A DNA stretch of 64,000 bases from Variovorax sp. OV329 (GCF_900114785.1 NZ_FOUG01000006.1:248001-312000), one strand, 5' to 3'; numbered from the stretch's first letter, positions 23,286 through 32,533 are shown. The notes: generated by a model from the sequence alone, not told the origin. A program made the numbers and translations.

Positions 23286-26234
23286 TCAAAGGAAGCGGTC
23301 GATTCGGAAGGGCGCGATGTCGATGTCTGTGCGGCCCCGCTTGATGAGATCGGTCACGAGCCGGGCGGTGATCGGCGCCAGCGTGTAGCCGTTGGAGGTG
23401 ACGGCGTTGTAGAAGCCCGGCACGCCGGGAACTTCGCCGAGTATCGGAGCGCCGTCGATATTCACGTTCATGCCGGCCCAGCAGCGCACGACGTGCAGTC
23501 CCGCGATGGCGGGCAGCACATGCCGCGCCACCCAGAGATTGCCTTCGATGCTCGCGCGCTCGGCGCGATTGAGCCGCATGTCTTCGTCGAATGCGGCGGT
23601 CCAGCCTCCGCCAACCAGAAGTGCGCCGCTGGCTGCCTGCTTCAGGCTGAGGTGCCGGTTCGCGTGGGCGATGAGATGGTCGACCAGGGGCGGCGCCGGC
23701 TCGGTCACGATCATCTGAAGGGGCGCGCCCTTGACAGGGATCTTGACCCCCAGCATGTCGCCCACCGTGCTGGACCAGGCGCCGCTTGCGTTGATCACTC
23801 GGCCAGCCCGGATGATGCCGCGCGAGGTGTGGACTTCGAAGCCGGCCGCTTTTCCCGGAAGCCTGACGATGGCACGGACGTCACAGCCCCGCAGCAGGCG
23901 CGCCCCGTGCTGCTGCGCACGCCGGGCCACGGCGTAGGTCGCGCGCAGCGGGTTGATCTTGCCTTCCATCGGGCACAGTTCGGCACCGAGCAGCCTGGCG
24001 GACAGCGAAGGGGAAAGGCGGCGAAGTTCGGTGCCGTCGATCACCTGCGCATCGATGCCGTGGCTGCGCTCCAATGCGGCCTTGGCATCCAGGAAGCGCA
24101 TGCCCTCTTCGCTGTCGGCCACCATGAGGCCGCCGGTGATCTTGATCTCCAGGTCCTCGGCGCAGTCCGCCTCGATCTGCTGCCACAGCCGCACCGACAT
24201 CGGTCCCAGCGGCAGCGTTGCGGCGGCGGGTCCGCCGCCGTCTTGCGCGCGCGTTCCGAAGTCGAAGGAGAGCAACTGCACATGCAGGCTGCCTGCATTG
24301 GCCCCCGAGGCCTGGAGATTCAGGTCGTCGCGATCGGCCACGGCCACATCCAGGCCGGCCTGAGCGAGGTAGTAGCCCAGGCAGGAGCCCAGAACCCCGG
24401 CACCGATCACCAGCACCTCGGCCTGCAGCGGCTGCTCGAATGGCGGCTCGGCGACCGGCCGGGCCAGGTTGGGCGTGATGGCCGGCTTGTGGCCACCCCA
24501 TTCGGGCTTCTCGAAGCCGAGCGCGCCGGCGGGCACGGGCTTGGCAGGCGGGCGCGGTGCGAGGTATTGCTCTGCGCCGGGGGAATGGCCAGTCATTTCG
24601 CCAAGCAGACGCGCAGCGGTGTTGGCGCAGTAGCGGCCCTGGCAGCGGCCCATGCCCAGTCGCGTATTGCGCTTGAGCGCGGCCAGCGTGTCGCGCCCGG
24701 CGAGGATCTGTTCGCGCACGGAGCCGAAGGTGATTTCCTCGCAGCGGCACAGGATGGTCTCGTCCGGGACGCTGGACAGCGACACGGGCGGCGCCTGGTA
24801 CAGGGTCCACAGCGCCTGCTGGAAGCGTTCGGCGCGCTGAAGGCGGCTTACAGGTGTGGCAGCCTCGACGGCGTTCAGCCCGAGGCTGCGGGCCGCCGCC
24901 GTTCCGGCCAGGGTTCCGCGCGCCAGCGCCACGCGCGAGCCGCCGAGGTCCGCGCCGTCGCCCACCACGTAGACACCCGGCAGGCTGGTGGCACCGCTCT
25001 GGTCCGTGACCGTGGCGAGGTAGCCCAGGTGGCGCTGTGTCACCCGGTGCTCGCAACCCAGCATGCGCGCCAGTTCGGTGGACGGAACGAAGCCGTGGCC
25101 CAGGCACAGGGTGTCGACCTCGAAGCGCCTGGAGGTGCCGGGCAGCGCCCGCCCTTGCGGGTCGAGCTGGGCGGCATGCGCGCGTTCCAGGCTGGCCCGG
25201 CCTTCGGCCAGCGTAACGGCGAAGTTCCACAACACCGGGACGCGATGCGCACGCAACAGCCGCAGGTAGCGCAGGCCGTCGCGCAGCAGGTCGGGGGCAG
25301 TACGGGCCGCGGCGAGCAGCGCGCGCCACTGCCTTGCCGACGGACGTGGCGCGGATTCCAGCACCGCCACCACCTGCGCACCACCCGCGAGCAATTCGGC
25401 GGCCAATTGGAGATTGAGTGGCCCGTTGCCCGCCACGAGCACGCGCTGCCCCGGAGCCACCCGGTACGCACGCGCCAGCGTCTGGCCAGCCCCCGTGGTC
25501 ATGACCCCCGGCAGGGTCCAGCCAGGGAATGGCACCGGGCGTTCGTAGGCGCCCGGCGCAATGATCAACTGCCGGTAGCCGATGAGGTGCGCGCGGCCGT
25601 CGATGAGCGCGCCGATCTCCCGCGTGGAGAACGCTGCCCAGACCTGCGCCCCTTGCTCGATGGCCACGCCCGCGCGCCGGACCTCGTTTTCCAGCGCCTG
25701 GCCATCGGCGAACTGGCGGTCCGTCGCCTGCTGCGCGGCATGTGAAGGGGCAAGCGGCTTGTAGAACTGGCCGCCGGACTGCGGGCGCTCGTCCAGCACC
25801 AGCACCTGCGCGCCTGCACGTGCTGCCGCAAGCGCCGCGGAAAGGCCGGCCGGGCCCGCGCCCACCACGAGCAGGTCGACTTCCAGGCGGGCCGGTTCGA
25901 GGCCGGCTTCCGGCGTGAGCGGCCGCAGGGGGTCGGACTCGGTGCCCGCGGGCATGTCGGAGCGCACCTGCTGGCCCTGCGCGACCTTCGTCAGGCAGGC
26001 GCGCTGGCTGGCGCGGCCGTCCACGGTGACCAGGCAGTCGAAGCAGGCCCCCATGCCGCAGTAGACGCCCCGGCGTTGACCGCTGCGGGTGTGCCGCATC
26101 TCCCGGATCCCGGCGGCCGCCAGAGAGGCCGCGATGGTCTCGCCTTCCAAGGCCTCCACCGGTTGACCGTCGTACCAGAAACGCACAGGGCGCCCGGCGG
26201 CGGAGATCGATGGATGGGTCAGTCTGGCGCTCAT
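23286..26234 (-). CDS. Fused three-module FAD/[2Fe-2S] amino- or imino-acid dehydrogenase (HcnABC/opine-oxidase type)
   Basis: At 982 residues this joins three proteins that are normally separate subunits. (1) Residues 1-100 form a [2Fe-2S] ferredoxin-like module with C59, C64, C67 and C80. (2) From about residue 118 there is a pyridine-nucleotide/FAD oxidoreductase with GAGPAG at 125-130 and a second nucleotide site (VLVAGNGPLNLQLA), closing with a BFD-like iron-sulfur region (LCRCEEITF, then GRCQGRYC). (3) From about residue 605 to the end is a DAO/sarcosine-oxidase-beta-like FAD domain (EVLVIGAGVLGSCLGYYLAQ, later SNGYTLAPITA). Known three-subunit relatives are hydrogen cyanide synthase, opine oxidase and D-hydroxyproline dehydrogenase. 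It heads the left arm and is divergent from a DapA-type lyase. Confidence 0.85.
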   Translation of the reverse strand: MSARLTHPSISAAGRPVRFWYDGQPVEALEGETIAASLAAAGIREMRHTRSGQRRGVYCGMGACFDCLVTVDGRASQRACLTKVAQGQQVRSDMPAGTESDPLRPLTPEAGLEPARLEVDLLVVGAGPAGLSAALAAARAGAQVLVLDERPQSGGQFYKPLAPSHAAQQATDRQFADGQALENEVRRAGVAIEQGAQVWAAFSTREIGALIDGRAHLIGYRQLIIAPGAYERPVPFPGWTLPGVMTTGAGQTLARAYRVAPGQRVLVAGNGPLNLQLAAELLAGGAQVVAVLESAPRPSARQWRALLAAARTAPDLLRDGLRYLRLLRAHRVPVLWNFAVTLAEGRASLERAHAAQLDPQGRALPGTSRRFEVDTLCLGHGFVPSTELARMLGCEHRVTQRHLGYLATVTDQSGATSLPGVYVVGDGADLGGSRVALARGTLAGTAAARSLGLNAVEAATPVSRLQRAERFQQALWTLYQAPPVSLSSVPDETILCRCEEITFGSVREQILAGRDTLAALKRNTRLGMGRCQGRYCANTAARLLGEMTGHSPGAEQYLAPRPPAKPVPAGALGFEKPEWGGHKPAITPNLARPVAEPPFEQPLQAEVLVIGAGVLGSCLGYYLAQAGLDVAVADRDDLNLQASGANAGSLHVQLLSFDFGTRAQDGGGPAAATLPLGPMSVRLWQQIEADCAEDLEIKITGGLMVADSEEGMRFLDAKAALERSHGIDAQVIDGTELRRLSPSLSARLLGAELCPMEGKINPLRATYAVARRAQQHGARLLRGCDVRAIVRLPGKAAGFEVHTSRGIIRAGRVINASGAWSSTVGDMLGVKIPVKGAPLQMIVTEPAPPLVDHLIAHANRHLSLKQAASGALLVGGGWTAAFDEDMRLNRAERASIEGNLWVARHVLPAIAGLHVVRCWAGMNVNIDGAPILGEVPGVPGFYNAVTSNGYTLAPITARLVTDLIKRGRTDIDIAPFRIDRFL

Positions 26235-26267
26235 GGGGCTCGGAATCGGCGAGAAAAAGTTCGTTGA

Positions 26268-26314
26268 CGCGATCGAGTGTATACGTATACTTCACGTATA
26301 CCAAGTCGATCGCG
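26268..26314. promoter_or_regulatory. Divergent operator region with three GTATAC boxes
   Basis: A perfect 9-base inverted repeat, CGCGATCGA (26268-26276) and TCGATCGCG (26306-26314), encloses GTATAC three times (26279-26284, 26285-26290, 26296-26301). GTATAC-centred dyads are typical of FadR-type (FCD) GntR regulators, and such a regulator is encoded at the end of the right arm. The region lies between the divergent starts at 26234 and 26341 and so can control both arms. Confidence 0.6.
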
Positions 26315-26340
26315 CCCCATTTTTCAGCCAGGAAAGCCCA

Positions 26341-27237
26341 ATGACAGCGTTTCGCGGCACCTATACGGTGCTCATCACCCCCATGACCGCCGACGGCAAG
26401 CACGTCGACGTGCCCGCCCTCAGGAAACTCGTCGACTGGCAGATCCAGGAGGGAATCCATGGGCTGATTCCGCTGGGTAGCACGGGGGAGTTCCTGTCGC
26501 TCACTGCGGATGAGCGCCAACTGGTCATCGAAACCTGCGTCGGCACTGCAGCAAAACGTGTGCCTGTGCTGATCGGCACCGGGGCGGAGTGGACGGACGA
26601 GTGCGTGCGGCTGAGCCGCGAGGCCGAGTCCATGGGAGCCGACGGCGTGATGATCATTCCGCCCTTCTACAGCTCGCCGACCGACGACGAACTGTTCGAG
26701 CACTACCGCAAGGTGGGCGAGGCGATCGGCATTCCGATCATGGTCTACAACAACCCGGCAACTGCCAACGTGGACCTGCGCCCGGAACTGGTCGCGCGCC
26801 TTTCGCGCATCGACAACTGCCGCTACATCAAGGAATCGACGCTGGAGGTCACCCGCGTGCGCGACATCATCGAGCTGTGCGGCGACCGCATGACGGTGTT
26901 CGCCGGCATCCTCGGGTACGAGTCGTTCTGGCTCGGTGCGCAGGGCTGGGTGGCGGTCTGCTCCAACCTCATCCCGAAGATGTCGGCCCGCCTGTTCGAA
27001 CTGGTCGCCGACGAGCGCGACATGCCTGCGGCCCTCGAGCTCTACAAGAAGATGCTGCCCATCGTCCGCTGGGTGGGCGGGCATCGCTACGTGGCTGCCT
27101 CCAAGGACGGCCTGTCGATGATGGGCCTGCCGGTGGGCAAGCCGCGCGCGCCTCGACTGCCACTGCCCGACGCCGACGCTGCCGCGCTGCGCCGCGAACT
27201 GGAGCGCCTGGAGCTGATCGACACGATCCGCATCTGA
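26341..27237 (+). CDS. DapA/DHDPS-family lyase or deaminase
   Basis: A 298-residue Schiff-base enzyme of the dihydrodipicolinate synthase superfamily. GSTGE at 46-50, Y136 in VYNNP and the Schiff-base lysine K164 in RYIKEST are present, so it is catalytically complete. Members include dihydrodipicolinate synthase, 2-keto-3-deoxy-sugar-acid aldolases and 1-pyrroline-4-hydroxy-2-carboxylate deaminase. The divergent HcnABC-like dehydrogenase is the same partner seen in hydroxyproline catabolism, which favours the deaminase or a related reaction (inference). Ribosome binding site AGGAAAG precedes ATG 26341. It is the first gene of the right arm. Confidence 0.85.
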   Translation: MTAFRGTYTVLITPMTADGKHVDVPALRKLVDWQIQEGIHGLIPLGSTGEFLSLTADERQLVIETCVGTAAKRVPVLIGTGAEWTDECVRLSREAESMGADGVMIIPPFYSSPTDDELFEHYRKVGEAIGIPIMVYNNPATANVDLRPELVARLSRIDNCRYIKESTLEVTRVRDIIELCGDRMTVFAGILGYESFWLGAQGWVAVCSNLIPKMSARLFELVADERDMPAALELYKKMLPIVRWVGGHRYVAASKDGLSMMGLPVGKPRAPRLPLPDADAAALRRELERLELIDTIRI

Positions 27238-27298
27238 GCTTCCGTTCACATCCCGATTTCCATTCGCCGCCTCGTTCACTTCCCCGAAGGACATTCCC

Positions 27299-28129
27299 AT
27301 GAAACTGCTCTCCGCCTTTGCGTCGGCCTCGGTCTTCTTCCTCCTTGGCACAGGCGCCGCGCATGCCCAGGCCTGCAAGTCGCCGGTGCCCGATTCCGCG
27401 CTGGTCAAGAAGGGCACGCTCGTGATGTCCGTCAACCCGACCTTGCCGCCCATGCAGTTCGTCGATCAGACGGGCGCACTCAAGGGCATGCGCGTCGAGT
27501 TGGGCGAGGCCATCGCCAAGCGCCTGTGCCTCACGCCGGAGTACGTCCGCATCGAGTTCTCGGCCATGATTCCCGGCCTGCAGGCCGGTCGCTGGGACGT
27601 GATCAACACCGGCATCTTCTATACCGAAGAGCGCGCCAAGCTGATGCAGATGCTGATCTACGAGGACCAGGCCATCAGCATCAGCACGAGCCGCGGCAAC
27701 CCCCTGAAGATCGCCAAGCCCGAGGACCTGTCGGGCAAGAGCATCGGTGTGGAGATTGGCGGCTTCGAGGAGCGCAAGGCGCGCGAGCTCGACAAGCAGC
27801 TCACCGACAAGGGCCTCAAGGGGCTGACCATCCGCACCTTCGAGAACTTCGCGATGGCGTTCCAGTCCCTGCGGGCGGGGCAGGTCGACGTGGCGCTCTC
27901 GATCGACTCCACGGGCGCCGAGTACCAGAAGCGCGGCGAGTTCGAGCGTGTGCTGCACGGGCTTTTCCCGACGCCCGTTGCCCTGGCGACGAAGAACCGC
28001 GAGCTGGCCGACGCCATGGCGAAGGCGCTCAACGACATGAAGGCCGACGGCAGTTTCCAGAAGCTATTCGACCAGTACGGCGTCAAGGCCATCGACGGTG
28101 CCGTGGCCGTGAAGGGCCCGGCGGGCTGA
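27299..28129 (+). CDS. Amino-acid-type ABC transporter periplasmic binding protein (PBP2)
   Basis: A 276-residue type II binding protein with a signal peptide (MKLLSAFASASVFFLLGTGAAHA, cleavage before QACK). Family features include GTLVMSVNPTLPPMQFVD, GMRVELGEAIAKRL and the C-terminal ADGSFQKLFDQYGVKAI. It captures the solute for the adjacent permease. The strand-crossing ATPase at 21.3-22.0 kb is the likely engine. The ligand is unknown; the enzyme set around it suggests a small cyclic or N-substituted amino acid. Confidence 0.9.
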   Translation: MKLLSAFASASVFFLLGTGAAHAQACKSPVPDSALVKKGTLVMSVNPTLPPMQFVDQTGALKGMRVELGEAIAKRLCLTPEYVRIEFSAMIPGLQAGRWDVINTGIFYTEERAKLMQMLIYEDQAISISTSRGNPLKIAKPEDLSGKSIGVEIGGFEERKARELDKQLTDKGLKGLTIRTFENFAMAFQSLRAGQVDVALSIDSTGAEYQKRGEFERVLHGLFPTPVALATKNRELADAMAKALNDMKADGSFQKLFDQYGVKAIDGAVAVKGPAG

Positions 28130-28160
28130 TCGCGGGCGCGAACGCAAGCAAGGACATTCC

Positions 28161-28883
28161 ATGGGACAAGGCTGGAGCTGGTCGGGATTCGCCGACTACC
28201 TGTTCAACCCCTATCTGCTGAGTGGCGCCGTGACCACCCTGTGGCTCACCCTGGTGGCCATCGCGGGCGGCCTGGTGGTCGGCGGCGCGCTGGCGCTGGC
28301 TCGTCTGTCCAGCCACCGCTGGCTGTCGGCGCCGGCCCACTTCTACATCTGGGTATTCCGCGGCACGCCGCTGCTGGTCCAACTCATCATCATCTACACC
28401 GGCCTGCCCCAACTGGGGATGAAGCTGTCGGTGATCGAGTCGGCGCTGGTGGGACTGATCCTCAACGAGGCCGCCTACCTGGCCGAGATCATCCGCGGCG
28501 GCATCCAGTCGATTTCAGTGGGCCAGACCAACGCCGCGCGCGCGGTGGGCTTCAGCAGCGCGCAGACCATGCGCTACATCGTGCTGCCGCAGGCCATGCG
28601 CCTGATCGTGCCGACGCTGGGCAACAGCATCAACGGCCTGCTCAAGACGACCTCCATCACCTCGGTCATCTCGATGGAGGAGTTGCTGCGGCGCACCCAG
28701 GTGCTGATCCAGGAAAAATTCATGGTGCTCGAACTGTTCCTGGTTGCTGCCATCTACTACCTGCTGATGACCAGCGCCTGGGACTTCGTCCAGCGCCGCA
28801 TCGAACGCCACTACGGCCGTGCCTACGGCAGCAACAGCGAGCCCATGTCAGCGCCGGTCGAAGCGGCACTCGAACAGCGATGA
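28161..28883 (+). CDS. Polar amino acid ABC transporter permease (HisM/GlnP-like)
   Basis: A 240-residue inner-membrane permease with about five hydrophobic helices. The ATPase-contact EAA loop is clear (EAAYLAEIIRGGIQSI followed by GQTNAARAVGFS). FRGTPLLVQLIIIYTGLP and TSITSVISMEEL are typical of the HisM/GlnP group. Only one permease gene is present, so it would act as a homodimer. The gene begins 31 bases after the binding protein stop and is followed closely by the amidohydrolase. Confidence 0.92.
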   Translation: MGQGWSWSGFADYLFNPYLLSGAVTTLWLTLVAIAGGLVVGGALALARLSSHRWLSAPAHFYIWVFRGTPLLVQLIIIYTGLPQLGMKLSVIESALVGLILNEAAYLAEIIRGGIQSISVGQTNAARAVGFSSAQTMRYIVLPQAMRLIVPTLGNSINGLLKTTSITSVISMEELLRRTQVLIQEKFMVLELFLVAAIYYLLMTSAWDFVQRRIERHYGRAYGSNSEPMSAPVEAALEQR

Positions 28884-28893
28884 AGGAATGCCG

Positions 28894-30348
28894 ATGAGCA
28901 AATACGACCTGATCATCCGCAATGCCGACATCGCCACGGTGGGTGACCGCTACCGGGCCGACATCGGCGTGCGCGACGGGCGCATCAGCGCCATCGCCCA
29001 AGGCCTGGAAGGCCAGGCCGTCCGGGAGCTCGATGCCGGCGGGCGGCTGGTGACGCCCGGTGGAGTGGACGGCCATTGCCACTTCGACCAACCCACCAGC
29101 GACGGTTCGCGATTCGCGGACGACTTCTTCACCGGCACGCGCTCGGCCGCCTGCGGCGGCACCACCACCGTGCTGCCCTTTGCCGCACAGCAGCGGGGCC
29201 ACAGCCTGCAGGAAGCGGTGGACGACTACCACCGCCGCGCGGAGGGCAAGGCGGTGATCGACTATGCCTTCCACCTGATCGTCTCCGACGCCACGCGAGA
29301 CGTGACACAGCGCGAGCTGCCGGCGCTGATCGAGAAGGGCTACACATCCTTCAAGATCTACATGACCTACGACGACATGAAGCTGGACGACCGGCAGGTC
29401 ATCGAGGTGCTGGCCGCCGCCCGCAAGCACGGCGCGATGACCATGATCCACGCGGAGAACAGCGACTGCATCGCCTGGCTGACCGAGCAGCTGCTCGACG
29501 CCGGCCTGACCGCGCCCCGCTACCACGCGAGTTCGCGACCCATGGCAGTGGAGCGTGAGGCCACGCACCGTGCCATCGCACTGGCTGAACTGGTGGACAC
29601 GCCGATCCTGATCGTCCACGTGTCCGGCCGCGAGGCGGTCGAGCAGATCCACTGGGCGCGCGGGCGCGGCCTGCCCATCCATGCGGAAACCTGTCCGCAG
29701 TACCTTTTCCTGAGTGCCGAGGATCTGGGCATCGACGACGCAGACCCGATGCACGGCGCACGCTGCATCTGCAGCCCGCCGCCGCGCGACAAGGCGAACC
29801 AGCCCTTCATCTGGAACGGGCTTGCCAGCGGCCTCTTCAGCATCGTGTCGTCGGACCACGCACCCTTCAACATGAACGGTCCCGACGGCAAGCGGGTGGC
29901 GGGCGAGAACGCCTCCTTCGACCGGATTCCCAACGGCATACCGGGCGTGGAAACCCGGCTGCCGCTGCTCATGAGCGAAGGCGTGCTGGCCGGGCGCATC
30001 GACGTGCATCGCTTCGTCGAGCTCACCGCCACCAATCCGTCGCGCCTGTACGGCCTGTATCCCCGCAAGGGCACGATCGCCGTGGGCAGCGATGCGGACC
30101 TGGTGATCTGGGACGTGTTCGGCGAAGGCGAGGAAAGGACCATCGAGAACGCGATGCTGCACCATGCCGCCGACTACACGCCCTACGAAGGCATGAAGCT
30201 GCGGGCCTGGCCGGCTGTGACCGTCTCGCGTGGCCGCGTGGTGTGGAAGGACGGCGAATTCCAGGCCGAGCCGGGCAGCGGCGCCTTCCTGCCTTGCCTG
30301 AGGCCGCGCGCGCCGAATGCGGGCAATCCACTGCAGAAATGGATTTGA
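28894..30348 (+). CDS. Hydantoinase/dihydropyrimidinase-family amidohydrolase
   Basis: A 484-residue metal-dependent amidohydrolase. The metal ligands H61 and H63 (DGHCHFDQ), the probable carboxylated lysine K154 (YTSFKIYMTY), MIHAENSD, HVSGREAVEQI, HAETCPQYLFL and SSDHAPF are all in place and in order. Such enzymes open the ring of hydantoins, dihydropyrimidines or related cyclic amides; the product would then suit the cluster's M20 hydrolase. ATG 28894 is favoured by an AAGGA ribosome binding site seven bases upstream; ATG 28888 abuts it too closely. The exact ring substrate cannot be read from sequence. Confidence 0.88.
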   Translation: MSKYDLIIRNADIATVGDRYRADIGVRDGRISAIAQGLEGQAVRELDAGGRLVTPGGVDGHCHFDQPTSDGSRFADDFFTGTRSAACGGTTTVLPFAAQQRGHSLQEAVDDYHRRAEGKAVIDYAFHLIVSDATRDVTQRELPALIEKGYTSFKIYMTYDDMKLDDRQVIEVLAAARKHGAMTMIHAENSDCIAWLTEQLLDAGLTAPRYHASSRPMAVEREATHRAIALAELVDTPILIVHVSGREAVEQIHWARGRGLPIHAETCPQYLFLSAEDLGIDDADPMHGARCICSPPPRDKANQPFIWNGLASGLFSIVSSDHAPFNMNGPDGKRVAGENASFDRIPNGIPGVETRLPLLMSEGVLAGRIDVHRFVELTATNPSRLYGLYPRKGTIAVGSDADLVIWDVFGEGEERTIENAMLHHAADYTPYEGMKLRAWPAVTVSRGRVVWKDGEFQAEPGSGAFLPCLRPRAPNAGNPLQKWI

Positions 30349-30416
30349 GCCCGGCGCTTCGCACCTGGCGGGCCTGCTAAGCTTTTGCCGCCCTCGTGCC
30401 TTTCGCCTACCTCCGC

Positions 30417-31103
30417 ATGCCAAGCCTTCCCAGTCCGGCGCAACCCGCCACCATCACCATCGCACCCCTGGAGGTGCGTTCGACCAGCCTGGCCGAGCAA
30501 GCGTACGACAGGCTGCGTACGCTCATCCTTGATCGGCAGATCTCTGCAGGCAGTCCCCTCCAGGAGGCGCGGCTGGCCGAGGAACTGCGTATCTCACGCA
30601 CGCCCATGCGCGAGGCGCTGGTGCGCCTGGCTGGGGAGGGCCTGTTGGTGCGGCGCGATGCACGCTCCTATGCGGTCCGTGCGCTGGGTACCAAGGAATA
30701 TTTCGACTGCATGCGCGCCCGCGAGGTCATCGAGTGCGAGTGCATAGCGCTCGCCGCCTCCAAGATCACGGACGCGCAGATCGACGAACTGGAGGCCGAC
30801 ATCCGAGCCCTCCATGATGGCGAGCACAGCGAGATCGAGCATTTCCACCTTGACGACCGCTTTCACCTGGTGATTGCCAGTGCAAGCGGGAACGTGGTGT
30901 TCCCCCGATTGGTGGAGGAACTGCGTGTGAACGCGCGGCTTTTCCGGCTGCACAGCCCCCTGCACCGGCAGCGCGAGAACCATGACGAGCACGGCGAGAT
31001 CGTCGAGGCGCTGCGTGCGAGGGACGCGGATCGGGCGCGCGCTGCCATGCGCGCCCACCTGCGCAGCCTGCAGGAAGACGTGCGGCGAGCTCTCATCGAG
31101 TAA
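30417..31103 (+). CDS. GntR-family regulator, FadR/FCD subgroup
   Basis: The 228-residue regulator has an N-terminal winged helix (SLAEQAYDRLRTLILD, LAEELRISRTPMREALVRL) and a helical FCD ligand domain with metal-type residues (DDRFHLVIASASGN, ENHDEHGEIVEAL). It is the last gene of the right arm and the natural controller of both arms through the GTATAC boxes at 26.3 kb. The start is ATG 30417; a GTG at 30396 would add seven residues. Its 3' end overlaps the convergent MFS gene by 11 bases. Confidence 0.88.
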   Translation: MPSLPSPAQPATITIAPLEVRSTSLAEQAYDRLRTLILDRQISAGSPLQEARLAEELRISRTPMREALVRLAGEGLLVRRDARSYAVRALGTKEYFDCMRAREVIECECIALAASKITDAQIDELEADIRALHDGEHSEIEHFHLDDRFHLVIASASGNVVFPRLVEELRVNARLFRLHSPLHRQRENHDEHGEIVEALRARDADRARAAMRAHLRSLQEDVRRALIE

Positions 31104-32514
31104 GGGGCGGCGCGATCTCCTCCAACGGCTTTCGCTCCGCATCCACCGCGAAACGCAGCGCAATGAGCCCGGCGCCCACCACCAGCACCGCGCCGATCGC
31201 GTAGCCCGCCGCCACCGCGCCCTTGCTGCCGGTCTCGATCAGCGCGCCGAACAGCCAGGGCGCCGCGAAGCCGCCGGCGCCCGTGCCCACCGCGTAGAAG
31301 ATGGCGATGGCCAGCGCGCGCATCTCCAGCGGAAAGACCTCGCTCACCGTCAGGTAGGCCGAGCTCGCGGCGGCCGAGGCCAGGAAGAACACCGCCGACC
31401 AGCACAGCGCCTGGCTGCGCGCGTCCAGCCAGCCTTGCATGAAGGCCCAGCCGGTGATCGCCAGGCCGATGCCCGACAGCACATAGGTCAGCGCAATCAT
31501 CCGCCGCCGCCCGACGCTGTCGAACAGCGGCCCCAGCAGCAGCGGCCCCAGCACGTTCCCCAATGCGAAGGGAAAGATGTAGAGCGCCACCTTCGAATCC
31601 GCCACGCCATGGAATCGCGTGAGCACCAGCGCGTAGGTGAAGAAGATGGCGTTGTAGAAGAAGGCCTGCGAGATCATCAGCGCCAGCACCACCAGGCTGC
31701 GCCGCGGATAGACGTGCAGCAGCACATGCATGACCTCGCGCGCCGTCGGTGTCCTGCGGGTGCTGCGTGTCGCGCTCGCCGCCGTGGCCGCGGGTTCGGC
31801 CAGCGCGCCGTGCTCCCGCCGCACCTGCGCCTCGATGTCGTCCACGATGCGCAAGGCCTCTTCCGGCCGTCCGTGCATCGCGAGCCAGCGGGGGCTTTCC
31901 GGCACGTCGCGCCGCACCAGCAGGATGGCCACGGCCAGCACCGCGCCCAGGCCGAAGCAGGCGCGCCAGCCCCACTCGGGGCCGAGCACCCTGGCATCCA
32001 GCAGCACCAGGCTCAGGCCCGCGCCCAGTGCGGCGCCCAGCCAGAAGCTGCCGTTGATCGCCAGGTTCACCCGCCCGCGCACCCGCGCCGGGATCAGCTC
32101 GTCGATGGCCGAGTTGATGGCCGCGTACTCGCCACCGATGCCCAGGCCGGTGGCGAAGCGGCACAGCGCGAAGAATGCGAAGTTGGGCGAGAAGGCGGTG
32201 GCGAAGGTGGCGCAGGCGTAGAGCACCAGCGTCAGCAGGAAGAGCTTCTTGCGCCCCAGCCGGTCGGCCAGCCGTCCGAAGAGCAGGGCGCCCACCACCG
32301 CGCCGCCCACGTACAGCGAGGCGCTGGCGCCCACCTGCGTGGCGCTCAAGGCCAGCGTGTCGCCGCGCTCCAGCACGCCGCCTAGCGAGCCCACCAGCGT
32401 GACCTCCAGCCCGTCCAGCACCCAGGCCACACCCAGCGCGATGACCACGCGCCAGTGCCAGCGCGACCAGGGCAGGCGGTCCAGCCTCGCGGGGATGTCG
32501 TCGCCGGCGCTCAC
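31093..32514 (-). CDS. MFS transporter (metabolite:proton symporter type)
   Basis: A 473-residue, 12-helix carrier. It has the GRLADRLGRKK loop between helices 2 and 3, RFATGLGIGGEYAAINSAIDE in helix 4, RVRGRVNLAINGSFWLGAA, and DSVGRRRMI in the second half. These fit the sugar/aromatic-acid/metabolite:H+ symporter branch. A charged cytoplasmic loop of about 60 residues lies between the two six-helix bundles. It ends within the last codons of the convergent GntR gene and starts 20 bases after the opgD stop, so it may be cotranscribed with opgD. The substrate is unknown. Confidence 0.85.
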   Translation of the reverse strand: MSAGDDIPARLDRLPWSRWHWRVVIALGVAWVLDGLEVTLVGSLGGVLERGDTLALSATQVGASASLYVGGAVVGALLFGRLADRLGRKKLFLLTLVLYACATFATAFSPNFAFFALCRFATGLGIGGEYAAINSAIDELIPARVRGRVNLAINGSFWLGAALGAGLSLVLLDARVLGPEWGWRACFGLGAVLAVAILLVRRDVPESPRWLAMHGRPEEALRIVDDIEAQVRREHGALAEPAATAASATRSTRRTPTAREVMHVLLHVYPRRSLVVLALMISQAFFYNAIFFTYALVLTRFHGVADSKVALYIFPFALGNVLGPLLLGPLFDSVGRRRMIALTYVLSGIGLAITGWAFMQGWLDARSQALCWSAVFFLASAAASSAYLTVSEVFPLEMRALAIAIFYAVGTGAGGFAAPWLFGALIETGSKGAVAAGYAIGAVLVVGAGLIALRFAVDAERKPLEEIAPPLTR

Positions 32515-32533
32515 GTCGCTCGCACCGCCAGGG

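Noticed and set aside
23881..27453. A 1190-residue minus-strand open frame
   Set aside because: It overlaps the fused dehydrogenase and the DapA-type gene in another frame and has low-complexity Arg/Ala/Gly content; it is a GC-driven shadow.
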